Under the pieces are notes generated by a model. It worked only from the letters and a program-made list of their open reading frames with translations. It had not been told where the DNA came from and ran no database searches. Below are positions 44,043-52,008 of a DNA stretch of 64,000 bases, piece by piece. The stretch's first letter is position 1. Each line of letters starts with the position of its first letter. The stretch spans positions 434,001 through 498,000 of the forward strand of contig NZ_JBGNFV010000001.1 in NCBI RefSeq assembly GCF_041449215.1. Reading direction: 5' to 3'. Source of the stretch: Roseivirga sp. BDSF3-8. GTDB lineage: Bacteria; Bacteroidota; Bacteroidia; Cytophagales; Cyclobacteriaceae. The translations under genes were made by a program, and so were the position numbers.

Positions 44043-44791
44043 CCAAAATCGCTTTTATCACCGGTGCCACCTCTGGTATCGGTCTTGCCACAGCCAGGGA
44101 CCTGGCTAAAAATAATTATAACCTCATCGTATGCGGTCGCCGTAGCGAGCGCCTGAACGCACTGAAAGATGAGCTTAAAGGGCAGGCAGAGGTATACCCC
44201 CTCACCTTTGATGTCCGTGACAGAGAAGCGGTGGAAGAAGCCATCGCGGGACTACCTGCCAAGTGGCAGGAGATAGATGTGCTGGTAAACAACGCAGGTA
44301 ATGCCCATGGCCTCGATCCTATACAGGAGGGTAGCATTGATGACTGGGAGGCCATGATCGACATTAACGTAAAAGGCCTGCTCTACGTAAGCCGTGCCAT
44401 AATTCCCGGTATGGTAGAGCGCCGGAAGGGTCATATTGTCAACATCGGCTCACTGGCAGGCAAAGAGGTATACCCCCGGGGTAATGTGTATAGCGCTACC
44501 AAGCACGCTGTAGATGCACTAAATAAAGGCATGCGAATAGACCTGAATGGCCATGGTATAAAAGTCACCGCCATAAACCCCGGGCTGGTAGAAACGGAAT
44601 TCAGCGAAGTACGCTTTAAAGGTGACAAAGACCGTGCAGGCCAGGTGTACCAGGGCTACAAAGCTCTGGAGGCAGAAGATATAGCCGAAATTATCACCTT
44701 TACTGTCACACGGCCTCCTCATGTAGTGATGAGCGACGTACTGATACTGCCTTTAGCCCAGGCCTCTTCCACGCTGGTCAATAAGGAGTAG
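44039..44791 (+). CDS. SDR-family NADP-dependent oxidoreductase (YdfG-like)
   Basis: 250 residues. Rossmann motif TGATSGIGLATA at 9-20, NNAGNA near 83, catalytic Ser in IGSLAG, and the YSATK motif (Tyr and Lys) near 152-156; AINPGLVETEF follows. The pattern resembles YdfG/serine 3-dehydrogenase type SDRs. Substrate unknown. It shares the ATGA overlap with porT, so it is likely translated from the same message, and its last 14 bases overlap the convergent esterase gene. Confidence 0.92.
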   Translation: MTKIAFITGATSGIGLATARDLAKNNYNLIVCGRRSERLNALKDELKGQAEVYPLTFDVRDREAVEEAIAGLPAKWQEIDVLVNNAGNAHGLDPIQEGSIDDWEAMIDINVKGLLYVSRAIIPGMVERRKGHIVNIGSLAGKEVYPRGNVYSATKHAVDALNKGMRIDLNGHGIKVTAINPGLVETEFSEVRFKGDKDRAGQVYQGYKALEAEDIAEIITFTVTRPPHVVMSDVLILPLAQASSTLVNKE

Positions 44792-45419
44792 CCAGCTCCT
44801 TTAGCACTCCCTGGTTAAGGGTGTGAGGGCCATCGAACGATCTTATCTGATACCTGAGACCTGTTTCTTCAAGCAGGTCTTTTATTTGCCCTACCCTTTT
44901 TTCATCAATGTAGTCATCTTTCGTACCGTATACGAACCAGACCTCCTTACCCTCTAGTCGTTTACGTCCCAGCTCCAGGGGTACATCCGGCGGAAATACG
45001 CCTGCCCATATCACCAGCCGGTCAAAATGAATGCGCTCATCCATAGCAAAACGCGAAATGGTGGAGGCACCCTGTGAAAAACCGAACAGGGTGACCGGTA
45101 CGGGCTGTAGAGGAGCTATCTCCATATCATAAACCGTATTGAGCATACCAAGATAGTTATCTATATCATTCAGGCGGTCTTCCTTTGTCATCCAGCTAGC
45201 CCCTACCCTGCCCTCAGTACCATTGAGATAAAAACGGTGCATACCCTCCGGGGCCACCACCTTTACTCCCTGTGAAGCAAGCGGATCAAAGTGCCTGATA
45301 AAGTATTTGGCCAGTTGGCCATACCCGTGGCAGGCCATCCATACCTGCCTGGGCTGTTTTATGTGGTCGTTAGTAAAATATCTCGATTGTATAGTAACGG
45401 ATGTGGAATGTTCCTTCAC
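44778..45419 (-). CDS. Alpha/beta-hydrolase, phospholipase/carboxylesterase type
   Basis: 213 residues from a GTG at 45419. Motifs: WMACHGYGQLAKYFIRHF, an oxyanion-type start; the nucleophile elbow GFSQGAS near residue 115; a likely Asp in YGTKDDYI and His in FDGPHTLN. Lacks a signal peptide, so it is cytosolic. Resembles carboxylesterase/YpfH-like hydrolases; substrate unknown. The gene is convergent with the SDR gene and divergent from the RiPP peptide cluster at 45530. Confidence 0.83.
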   Translation of the reverse strand: MKEHSTSVTIQSRYFTNDHIKQPRQVWMACHGYGQLAKYFIRHFDPLASQGVKVVAPEGMHRFYLNGTEGRVGASWMTKEDRLNDIDNYLGMLNTVYDMEIAPLQPVPVTLFGFSQGASTISRFAMDERIHFDRLVIWAGVFPPDVPLELGRKRLEGKEVWFVYGTKDDYIDEKRVGQIKDLLEETGLRYQIRSFDGPHTLNQGVLKELATPY

Positions 45420-45529
45420 GAAAAAGAATTTGTTATTGAAAATCAGAACTATCTGCCAGGTAAATTGTAGCTATACCAGCTTCTGCAGAATTTTTTGTAA
45501 ATTTAGTTACCTGACTAAACTTTACTATT

Positions 45530-45721
45530 ATGAAAAAGAAATTAGAATTAATCGACCTATCTGTAAAAAGTTTCATCACGAAACGCGCCGAATCAAAGAT
45601 CCTTGGCGGGGACAAGCCAACAGCTAATAACTGTGCCAGTAACCCGTGCGAAAACAGCCTTTCATGCTATACCTGGGGCTGTGGTGGCTGTAGTGACATT
45701 AATACCCCCTGTATAGGATAA
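45530..45721 (+). CDS. Pinensin-type leader precursor peptide 1 (6-Cys core)
   Basis: 63 residues. The leader MKKKLELIDLSVKSFITK is followed by a charged spacer and ILGG at about 24-27, then a Cys-rich core: C-x4-C-x5-C-x4-C-x2-C-x6-C-IG at the C-terminus. The KKL-x-L-x-x-L-x-VKSF-x-T motif is that of pinensin-family lanthipeptide leaders in Bacteroidota, and GG is the likely protease site. Lanthionine formation is inferred; the core has few Ser/Thr but six Cys, so disulfides are also possible. No LanB, LanC or transporter is in the window. Confidence 0.82.
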   Translation: MKKKLELIDLSVKSFITKRAESKILGGDKPTANNCASNPCENSLSCYTWGCGGCSDINTPCIG

Positions 45722-45728
45722 TGACTTT

Positions 45729-45755
45729 GGGGTGGCCACTTGGCTGCTCCTTTTT
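45729..45755 (+). terminator. Hairpin terminator after peptide 1
   Basis: GGGGTGGCC (45729-45737) pairs with GGCTGCTCC (45742-45750), including G-U pairs, followed by TTTTT. Confidence 0.6.
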
Positions 45756-45784
45756 ATTTAATATCATTTAAAATTTCGACTATT

Positions 45785-45994
45785 ATGAAAAAGAAACTAA
45801 CACTGAACTCTCTCGAAGTAAAAAGCTTCGTAACTAACCAAGAAAAGGCAGGCATCCAGGGTGGTGAAAGATATACAGCCGTTTGTGCTGAGCCTACTGC
45901 TCCTGCCAGCTGCCAGGATTGCGGACCTACTGTGACCTGCCCTACCTTTGGGTATGGAGACTGTACCAACTTCTACGAACCTTGTATAGGATAA
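45785..45994 (+). CDS. Pinensin-type leader precursor peptide 2 (6-Cys core)
   Basis: 69 residues from the ATG at 45785; the open frame runs back to 45740 without a leader match. Leader MKKKLTLNSLEVKSFVTN is followed by a spacer and IQGG, then a core with C-x9-C-x2-C-x5-C-x7-C-x6-C-IG. The leader is close to peptides 1 and 3, while the core differs in the spacing of its first four Cys, so leader conservation with core variation is plain, as in RiPP families. It has its own strong terminator. Confidence 0.82.
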   Translation: MKKKLTLNSLEVKSFVTNQEKAGIQGGERYTAVCAEPTAPASCQDCGPTVTCPTFGYGDCTNFYEPCIG

Positions 45995-46002
45995 TTTCAC
46001 AT

Positions 46003-46027
46003 GAGCGGCCCCGGGGCCGCTCTTTTT
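46003..46027 (+). terminator. Very strong hairpin terminator after peptide 2
   Basis: GAGCGGCCCC pairs perfectly with GGGGCCGCTC (46003-46022), followed by TTTTT. Confidence 0.9.
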
Positions 46028-46055
46028 ATTTAGTGTCACATAAACTCAATTTGTC

Positions 46056-46244
46056 ATGAAAAAGAAACTTGAATTAAAGAATCTGGAAGTCAAAAGCTTT
46101 ATCACAAAAAAGGAAAACAGAATTAAAGGTGGAACAAGGTTAGATACCTATAACTGTGCTTCAAATCCTTGCGAGAATACGAACACCTGCGAGACATTCG
46201 GGTGCGGATTTTGCACCAATGTAGGTGAGCTTTGCATAGGATAA
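46056..46244 (+). CDS. Pinensin-type leader precursor peptide 3 (6-Cys core)
   Basis: 62 residues. Leader MKKKLELKNLEVKSFITK is followed by a Lys-rich spacer and IKGG, then a core with exactly the same Cys spacing as peptide 1: C-x4-C-x5-C-x4-C-x2-C-x6-C-IG. Shared residues such as ASNPCEN and a common C-terminus show recent duplication with peptide 1. The ATG follows an AT-rich leader after the previous terminator, so it may have its own promoter. Confidence 0.82.
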   Translation: MKKKLELKNLEVKSFITKKENRIKGGTRLDTYNCASNPCENTNTCETFGCGFCTNVGELCIG

Positions 46245-46260
46245 TCCACCTATAAAACGT

Positions 46261-46290
46261 ATGGCAGGTGCCAAAGTAGCCTGCCATTTT
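46261..46290 (+). terminator. Hairpin terminator after peptide 3
   Basis: ATGGCAGG (46261-46268) pairs with CCTGCCAT (46280-46287), followed by TTTT. Confidence 0.78.
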
Positions 46291-46313
46291 TATTCCCATA
46301 AAACCAAATGGCT

Positions 46314-46493
46314 ATGAATAAGAAACTGAAATTGAATGAGCTGGCTGTAAACAGCTTTATAACAAGAACTTGAGCTTTCGCTATCAGGGGTGGTGATGAA
46401 CAAAGTATCTTAGTCCAATGTCCATTCGGGCCTCCGGATGATACTTTGGATTACGATTGCGTTTCGGATAATCAGCATACGGACTGCTGTTAG
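46314..46493 (+). pseudogene. Fourth precursor peptide, interrupted by an in-frame TGA
   Basis: ATG at 46314 gives leader MNKKLKLNELAVNSFITR, then TGA at 46371-46373 halts it after 19 codons. Beyond the TGA the same frame continues through IRGG and an acidic core with four Cys (two of them adjacent at the end) to a TAG at 46491. Without the stop it would be a 59-codon precursor. A nonsense mutation is the simplest reading; recoding is unlikely because no SECIS-like context is apparent. Confidence 0.75.
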
Positions 46494-46518
46494 GAGTATT
46501 TCTATCTGTCTAGAAAAT

Positions 46519-46554
46519 AAAAGAGGCAGGCTGCTAGTGCAACCTGCCTCTTTT
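46519..46554. terminator. Bidirectional hairpin terminator between the peptide cluster and tlpA
   Basis: AAAAGAGGCAGG (46519-46530) pairs with CCTGCCTCTTTT (46543-46554). It can serve the peptides on the plus strand and the TlpA-like gene on the minus strand. Confidence 0.82.
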
Positions 46555-46576
46555 ATGATCTGTTCTTTTCAGATAA

Positions 46577-47710
46577 TTAGCTTTCGAATAATTCCGCCAG
46601 CTTGTTCTCCAAAGATTTACCACGAAGGTCTTTCGCTATGATTTTCCCCTCAGGGTCTACCAATACCGTGGCGGGAATAGCCTGGATGTTATAATCCTGC
46701 GCCGCCTGGTTATCGAAGTACTGCAAGTCAGACACATGCTTCCATGGCAGACCATCCTGCTCAATAGCTTCTACCCACTTGGCATGATCCCGGTCAAGAG
46801 ACACCCCCAGAATTTCAAAGTTCTCATCTTCATACTCACTGTAAAGCTTTACCACGTTAGGATTCTCCATACGGCAAGGCTTACACCAGGCAGCCCAGAA
46901 GTCGATAAGTACATACTTACCGCGCAGTTCTGAAAGTTTAAGTGTGCCTCCGTCAGGAGTGGCCATTTCGATCTCCGGGGCCATGCTGCCCACGGCTGTT
47001 TTTCTTGCCTGGGCCACCTGATCAGCCGTCTGCTTCACGACCATTTCGTTAGGGTACTTCTCAGAAAGGTCAGCCAGTATCTGGTCAATAAGCTCACGGT
47101 CAGAATCGTAGCTAAGGAAGGCAAGTCCCTGCATGGCGGCAAGGCTACCTGTATTTCCTTCCAGCTTATCATGCACGATCGCCCGTACGCTGTCCTGTAT
47201 CATCTGAGCCTCAGCCATATTGGCCTCCAGTGTAGCCGTATCACGCTCTTGTGAAGCAATGCGGTTGCGCTGAATAAGTCCGCCCATGCGCTGCTGCACA
47301 TCCTGTCCTAACTTCTGAAAATCCAGAAGCAACTGCATATCTTCCGAACCGGAAGCTTCCACTGCTCCGCGCGGATGATTACCATCCACAACAAGGTTTA
47401 CATCCTCATCATCGAGAATGACAGCAGCCTGCTGGCGATTATAAAAGTTGACCCGGTAATAGCCTGGCTCGGGGTCGAACGAAACAGAAAAGGTACTGTC
47501 CTCGGCAAGCTGAAGGGTATCTATAACAGAACCGGAACGGCTGTCCATGCGCATAAGCAGAATATCCCCCTCCGACTGTGGGTATCTCACCTTACCGGAA
47601 AGGGTAATCTCGCCATCATTACCTTCAGATGCAGAATTGCTGTCGCCGCACGAAGTCAGCGCTGCTAATCCCACACATGCCAGTAGAAAATATCTTTTAG
47701 CGTATAACAT
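46577..47710 (-). CDS. TlpA-family thioredoxin lipoprotein with DUF4369-like N-terminus
   Basis: 377 residues from the ATG at 47710 (a TTG two codons upstream is possible). The lipobox ALTSC near residue 21 marks an envelope lipoprotein. An N-terminal DUF4369-like beta domain (about 30-130) and a helical middle part precede a TlpA/ResA redoxin domain (about 245-370) with WAAWCKPC and a LVDPEGK segment. It probably reduces disulfides of cytochrome or secreted proteins. Its proximity to the Cys-rich peptides is suggestive, but Bacteroidota have many TlpA paralogues. The gatB stop lies 6 bases upstream. Confidence 0.87.
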   Translation of the reverse strand: MLYAKRYFLLACVGLAALTSCGDSNSASEGNDGEITLSGKVRYPQSEGDILLMRMDSRSGSVIDTLQLAEDSTFSVSFDPEPGYYRVNFYNRQQAAVILDDEDVNLVVDGNHPRGAVEASGSEDMQLLLDFQKLGQDVQQRMGGLIQRNRIASQERDTATLEANMAEAQMIQDSVRAIVHDKLEGNTGSLAAMQGLAFLSYDSDRELIDQILADLSEKYPNEMVVKQTADQVAQARKTAVGSMAPEIEMATPDGGTLKLSELRGKYVLIDFWAAWCKPCRMENPNVVKLYSEYEDENFEILGVSLDRDHAKWVEAIEQDGLPWKHVSDLQYFDNQAAQDYNIQAIPATVLVDPEGKIIAKDLRGKSLENKLAELFES

Positions 47711-47716
47711 TATCAA

Positions 47717-49174
47717 TTAACCTAATTCTTGACGTAATAATTCGTTTGTCTTTTTCGGATCGGCTTTACCGCCGCTCTTTTTCATCACTTCACCCATAAA
47801 CATCCCTATGAGGCCTTTTTTACCCTTTTGGTATGCCTTTACTTTATCCGGATTAGCCTCCAGCACTTCACGAATGATAGGCAACAGCGCATCATCATTG
47901 CTTTCCTGCACCAGATTCAATTCCTCAGCCACCTGCTCCGGGGTCTTCTCCGGGTTATCAACCAAAGCGGGGAAGATGCTCTGCTGGGCCGCCGTCACAC
48001 TCACCTTGTTTTCATCCACCATATTGATAAGTGTCGCTACCTGCGCAGGCTTTACAGCCAGTTCACTGGCATGTATGCCATGATCATTCAGGTGGCTTTT
48101 CACCGGCCCCATCATCCAGTTAGAAGCAGACTTATAGTTTGTCGTGTCTCGGCAGATAGCCTCAAAATACCTGGCAAACTCTTTATTGTCCGTAATAACT
48201 GAAGCATCATAGTCAGGCAAGCCATACTCCCGGGTGAAACGCTCATAAAGCTCCCAGGGCAGGCTGGGCATCGTACGGCGCACCTCCTCTATCCATTCGT
48301 CGGTTACAATTAGGGGACTGATATCAGGCTCGGGAAAGTACCGGTAGTCATTAAGCTCCTCCTTGGTACGCATACCGGCTGTAGTACCTGTGACGCTATC
48401 GAAAGTGCGGGTTTCGGAGGGAATACTATTTCCCTTCTCAGTCTCCGCTATCTGCCGCTCTATTTCATGGTCTATAGCGCGCGCCACATTCCGGATAGAG
48501 TTCATATTCTTCACTTCCACCTTCTTTCCCAGGCTGGTCTCGCCTACCGGCCTTATTGAAATATTGGCGTCGCAGCGAAGAGACCCTTCCTCCATATTGC
48601 CATCACATATGTCAAGGTACCGCACCAGGCGTCTTACCTCCGTAAGGAAAGCATAGGCTTCTTCCGAAGAATGTATATCAGGCTCGGTTACTATCTCTAT
48701 CAGAGGCACCCCGGCCCGGTTATAATCCACCAGCGTATCCTCCTCACCCTGTACATGAATGGACTTTCCAGCGTCCTCTTCCAGATGAATACGGTTCAGC
48801 TGGATAGCCCTGGACTGTCCGCCAGCCAACGTGATATTTACCTGCCCTCCTATACATATAGGGGTTTTATCCTGGGTGAGCTGATACCCTTTGGGCAGGT
48901 CAGGGTAAAAGTAATTTTTACGGTCGAATATATTCTCCCTGCTGATCTCGCATGCACAAGCCAACCCCATACGCATGGCATAATCCATTGCCTTACGATT
49001 AGGTTTGGGGAGTGTGCCAGGATGGCCCAGGGTGATCACACTAACATGCCGGTTAGGCCGCCCGCCATACTCAGCAGAGTCAGAAGCAAACATCTTACTT
49101 TTTGTAAGCATCTGGGCATGTACTTCCAGCCCTATAACCGCTTCATACTTATTTCTTACTGACTCTTCCAGCAT
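47717..49174 (-). CDS. gatB: Aspartyl/glutamyl-tRNA amidotransferase subunit B
   Basis: 485 residues, full length. Opening YEAVIGLEVHAQM, then GHPGTLPKPNRKA and YFYPDLPKGYQLTQ with CDGNMEEGSLRCDANIS, is the GatB kinase domain. The C-terminal YqeY-like tail ends with VMKKSGGKADPKKTNELL. It amidates misacylated Glu-tRNA(Gln) or Asp-tRNA(Asn). It lies 41 bases after alaS and 6 before the TlpA-like gene on the same strand, so the three could share a message. Confidence 0.95.
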   Translation of the reverse strand: MLEESVRNKYEAVIGLEVHAQMLTKSKMFASDSAEYGGRPNRHVSVITLGHPGTLPKPNRKAMDYAMRMGLACACEISRENIFDRKNYFYPDLPKGYQLTQDKTPICIGGQVNITLAGGQSRAIQLNRIHLEEDAGKSIHVQGEEDTLVDYNRAGVPLIEIVTEPDIHSSEEAYAFLTEVRRLVRYLDICDGNMEEGSLRCDANISIRPVGETSLGKKVEVKNMNSIRNVARAIDHEIERQIAETEKGNSIPSETRTFDSVTGTTAGMRTKEELNDYRYFPEPDISPLIVTDEWIEEVRRTMPSLPWELYERFTREYGLPDYDASVITDNKEFARYFEAICRDTTNYKSASNWMMGPVKSHLNDHGIHASELAVKPAQVATLINMVDENKVSVTAAQQSIFPALVDNPEKTPEQVAEELNLVQESNDDALLPIIREVLEANPDKVKAYQKGKKGLIGMFMGEVMKKSGGKADPKKTNELLRQELG

Positions 49175-49215
49175 GGTATTATCGTTTTAGTGAAAGTAAC
49201 GGTATCGGAAGAATC

Positions 49216-51858
49216 TTATTCCCCCAGCTTATCCTTTATCATTTTTTCAGCCACACGCACTACCTCAGACAGACCGGCCACATCCTTACCGCCGGCAGTA
49301 GCAAAGAAGGGTTGTCCCCCGCCTCCACCTTTAATTTCTTTGGCCAGTTCGCGCACCATCTGTCCGGCATTAAGACCTTTCTCTTTTACCAGTTCCTCAT
49401 TGATCACCACAGCGATCTGGGGCTTACCTGCAATATCTGCCGCCAGTACAGCGACCAGGTTTTCTACCTCGTTTTTGAGCTCAAAGCCTATCTTCTTTAG
49501 CGCGTCTGCATTGGGCAAAGTCACCTGGGTGATAATGACATTAGCACCGCCAATAGCCTGTTGTTTGTCCATTAACTGCTGTTTCACAGCACCTGCCTGG
49601 CGGGCATGAAGCTGGTCTATCTCTTTACCAAGCTTATTGCGGTCATCTACTAACTGCTCTACAGCTTTAACCACATCTTTCGGGTTCTTGAGCAAGTCTT
49701 TCAGAGCAGCAAGGACGTCTTCCTGCTTACGCACGTAATCCTCAGCGGTATCACCGGTAATTGCCTCTATCCTTCTGACGCCGGCCGCTACAGAGGTTTC
49801 CGTTATTATCTTAAAAAGGCCGATGGTCCCCGTTGCAGGCACGTGAGTACCACCACAAAGCTCTACAGAGTACTGAGGATCAAAGGTGATCACGCGTACG
49901 AAGTCACCATACTTTTCGCCAAAGAGGGCCATTGCGCCCATTTCTTTAGCCTCAGCGATAGCGACATTACGCTTCTCTGCAAGCGGTATGTTTTCCCTGA
50001 TTTTCCGGTTCACGATCCTTTCCACTTCTTCCAGTTGCTCATCGCTAACCTTTTCGAAGTGACTGAAATCAAAGCGGAGTATCTTTTCATTCACCAACGA
50101 GCCGCGCTGCTGTACATGATCCCCCAGCACCTGCCGCAGAGCAGAGTGCAATAGGTGGGTAGCGCTATGATTATAAGCTGTCAGTCTTCGCTTCTCAGCA
50201 TTTACGACAGACTTTAGCTCCTGCTCAGGGTCTGCAGGCAGCTTTTCAGTATAATGGACGATCAGGTCATTTTCTTTCTTTGTGTCGATCACCCGAATCT
50301 TTTCACTTCCCGTATCCAAATAGCCCGTATCACCGGCTTGTCCCCCGCTTTCTGCATAGAATGGGGTCTGATCAAGCACAATGTGAAACAAAGTCTTCTT
50401 CTTATCTGCTACTTCACGATACTTGATGATCCGGCTATTGCTTTCCAGGTTATCGTATCCGACGAATACGTTTTCCTCATCACCCAATAGCACTGTCCAG
50501 TCACCTTTCTCCACAGCAGCAGCGCTCTTAGACCGCTCCTTCTGCTGCTTCATCTCTTGGGCAAAACCAGCTTCATCAACCTTCAGCCCATTCTCACGGG
50601 CAATGAGGGCCGTAAGGTCCAGCGGAAAGCCGTAGGTATCATTTAGTTCAAAAGCGAGAGCGCCACTGATGACTGTTTCTCCTTTAGTATTAAGCTCTTC
50701 ACGAATCTGGTCAAGCCTCTTAAGGCCGTTTTCCAGGGTGCGGAGAAAATTAGCCTCCTCCTGTCTGATTACATTCGTTACAAAATCTTTCTGTTCGGCC
50801 AGCTCCGGGAATACCTCTGCAAACTGTGTCGCCAGCGGCTCCACTATTTTATGGAAGAAGGGCTCACTGAATCCCAGGAAGGTATACCCATAACGTACTG
50901 CCCTGCGCAGTATTCGGCGGATCACATACCCAGCCCGGTTATTTGAAGGCATTTGCCCGTCTGCTATTGCGAATGAAACAGCCCGTATATGATCCGCCAC
51001 GACCCGTATGGCAATATCAGTCTCCTCATTCTCACCATAGGTTTTACCTGCCATGCCCGCTATCGTGCTGATAAGGGGTGTGAACACATCGGTTTCATAG
51101 TTGCTTTCCTTACCCTGTATAGCCATGCACAGGCGCTCAAAGCCCATACCGGTGTCCACATGCTTTTCGGGGAGAGACTCCAGAGAGCCATTGGCCAGGC
51201 GATTATACTGAATGAATACCAGGTTCCACACCTCTACCACCAGCGGATGATCCTGGTTTACCAGCGTATCACCGGGAGTCATTTTGCGGTCAGCATCCGG
51301 ACGCAGGTCTATATGAATCTCTGAGCAGGGTCCGCAGGGTCCGGTATCCCCCATTTCCCAGAAATTGTCCTTTTTATTACCGTTAAGAATTCTTTCCGGT
51401 TGAATATGCTTTTGCCAGAAACCTCTTGCCTCGCTGTCTTCCGCAAGTGATTCGGAGGCATCCCCTTCAAAAACAGTCACATACAGGCGATCTTTGGAAA
51501 GGCCATAAACCTCCGTGAGAAGCTCCCACGCCCATTCGATGGCCTCCTTTTTAAAGTAGTCGCCAAATGACCAGTTACCCAGCATCTCAAACATGGTGTG
51601 GTGGTAGGTATCCATTCCCACCTCCTCCAGGTCATTATGCTTTCCGGAAACCCTTAAGCACTTTTGCGTATCAGCCACACGCTTTGCAGTAGCCACTTTA
51701 TTGCCCAGGAAGTAGTCTTTGAACTGATTCATCCCGGCATTTGTAAACATCAGGGTAGGATCGTCCTTTAAGACCAGGGGAGCGGAAGGGACAACCTGAT
51801 GAGATTTTGATTCAAAAAAGTCCAGAAACTTCTGGCGAATGGTAGCGGCTTCCATCAT
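49216..51858 (-). CDS. alaS: Alanyl-tRNA synthetase
   Basis: 880 residues, the full length of bacterial AlaRS. The class II aminoacylation domain opens with FLDFFESKSHQ and has TNAGMNQFKDYFLG. The editing domain shows HSATHLLHSAL and the zinc Cys/His motif CGGTH, and the C-terminal oligomerisation part ends with GGGGGQPFFATAGG. The first or second of two adjacent Met codons is the start. It attaches Ala to tRNA(Ala) and edits Ser and Gly mischarging. The gene is divergent from the M23 peptidase gene. Confidence 0.97.
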   Translation of the reverse strand: MMEAATIRQKFLDFFESKSHQVVPSAPLVLKDDPTLMFTNAGMNQFKDYFLGNKVATAKRVADTQKCLRVSGKHNDLEEVGMDTYHHTMFEMLGNWSFGDYFKKEAIEWAWELLTEVYGLSKDRLYVTVFEGDASESLAEDSEARGFWQKHIQPERILNGNKKDNFWEMGDTGPCGPCSEIHIDLRPDADRKMTPGDTLVNQDHPLVVEVWNLVFIQYNRLANGSLESLPEKHVDTGMGFERLCMAIQGKESNYETDVFTPLISTIAGMAGKTYGENEETDIAIRVVADHIRAVSFAIADGQMPSNNRAGYVIRRILRRAVRYGYTFLGFSEPFFHKIVEPLATQFAEVFPELAEQKDFVTNVIRQEEANFLRTLENGLKRLDQIREELNTKGETVISGALAFELNDTYGFPLDLTALIARENGLKVDEAGFAQEMKQQKERSKSAAAVEKGDWTVLLGDEENVFVGYDNLESNSRIIKYREVADKKKTLFHIVLDQTPFYAESGGQAGDTGYLDTGSEKIRVIDTKKENDLIVHYTEKLPADPEQELKSVVNAEKRRLTAYNHSATHLLHSALRQVLGDHVQQRGSLVNEKILRFDFSHFEKVSDEQLEEVERIVNRKIRENIPLAEKRNVAIAEAKEMGAMALFGEKYGDFVRVITFDPQYSVELCGGTHVPATGTIGLFKIITETSVAAGVRRIEAITGDTAEDYVRKQEDVLAALKDLLKNPKDVVKAVEQLVDDRNKLGKEIDQLHARQAGAVKQQLMDKQQAIGGANVIITQVTLPNADALKKIGFELKNEVENLVAVLAADIAGKPQIAVVINEELVKEKGLNAGQMVRELAKEIKGGGGGQPFFATAGGKDVAGLSEVVRVAEKMIKDKLGE

Positions 51859-51941
51859 GCGACCGAATAATTTATTTCCTGTTTTTCAATCCCTTACGTA
51901 GCGCTTGTACGGAACTAAAACCGAATGTGAATTTTTTTCGG

Positions 51942-51949
51942 TATTTTTG
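51942..51949 (+). promoter_or_regulatory. Candidate -7 box (TATTTTTG) of the M23 peptidase gene
   Basis: TATTTTTG fits TANNTTTG and lies 59 bases before the ATG at 52009; no clear -33 box. Confidence 0.38.
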
Positions 51950-52008
51950 TGTGGCTCGTAAGGAAAAATCGACCACAAAATTAACAGATTTTAGGATTAC
52001 CCTAAGGT

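Noticed and set aside
46371-46373. TGA in the fourth precursor as selenocysteine
   Set aside because: No SECIS-like stem was recognised directly after the codon, no sel genes are in view, and the other copies have no Cys at that place.
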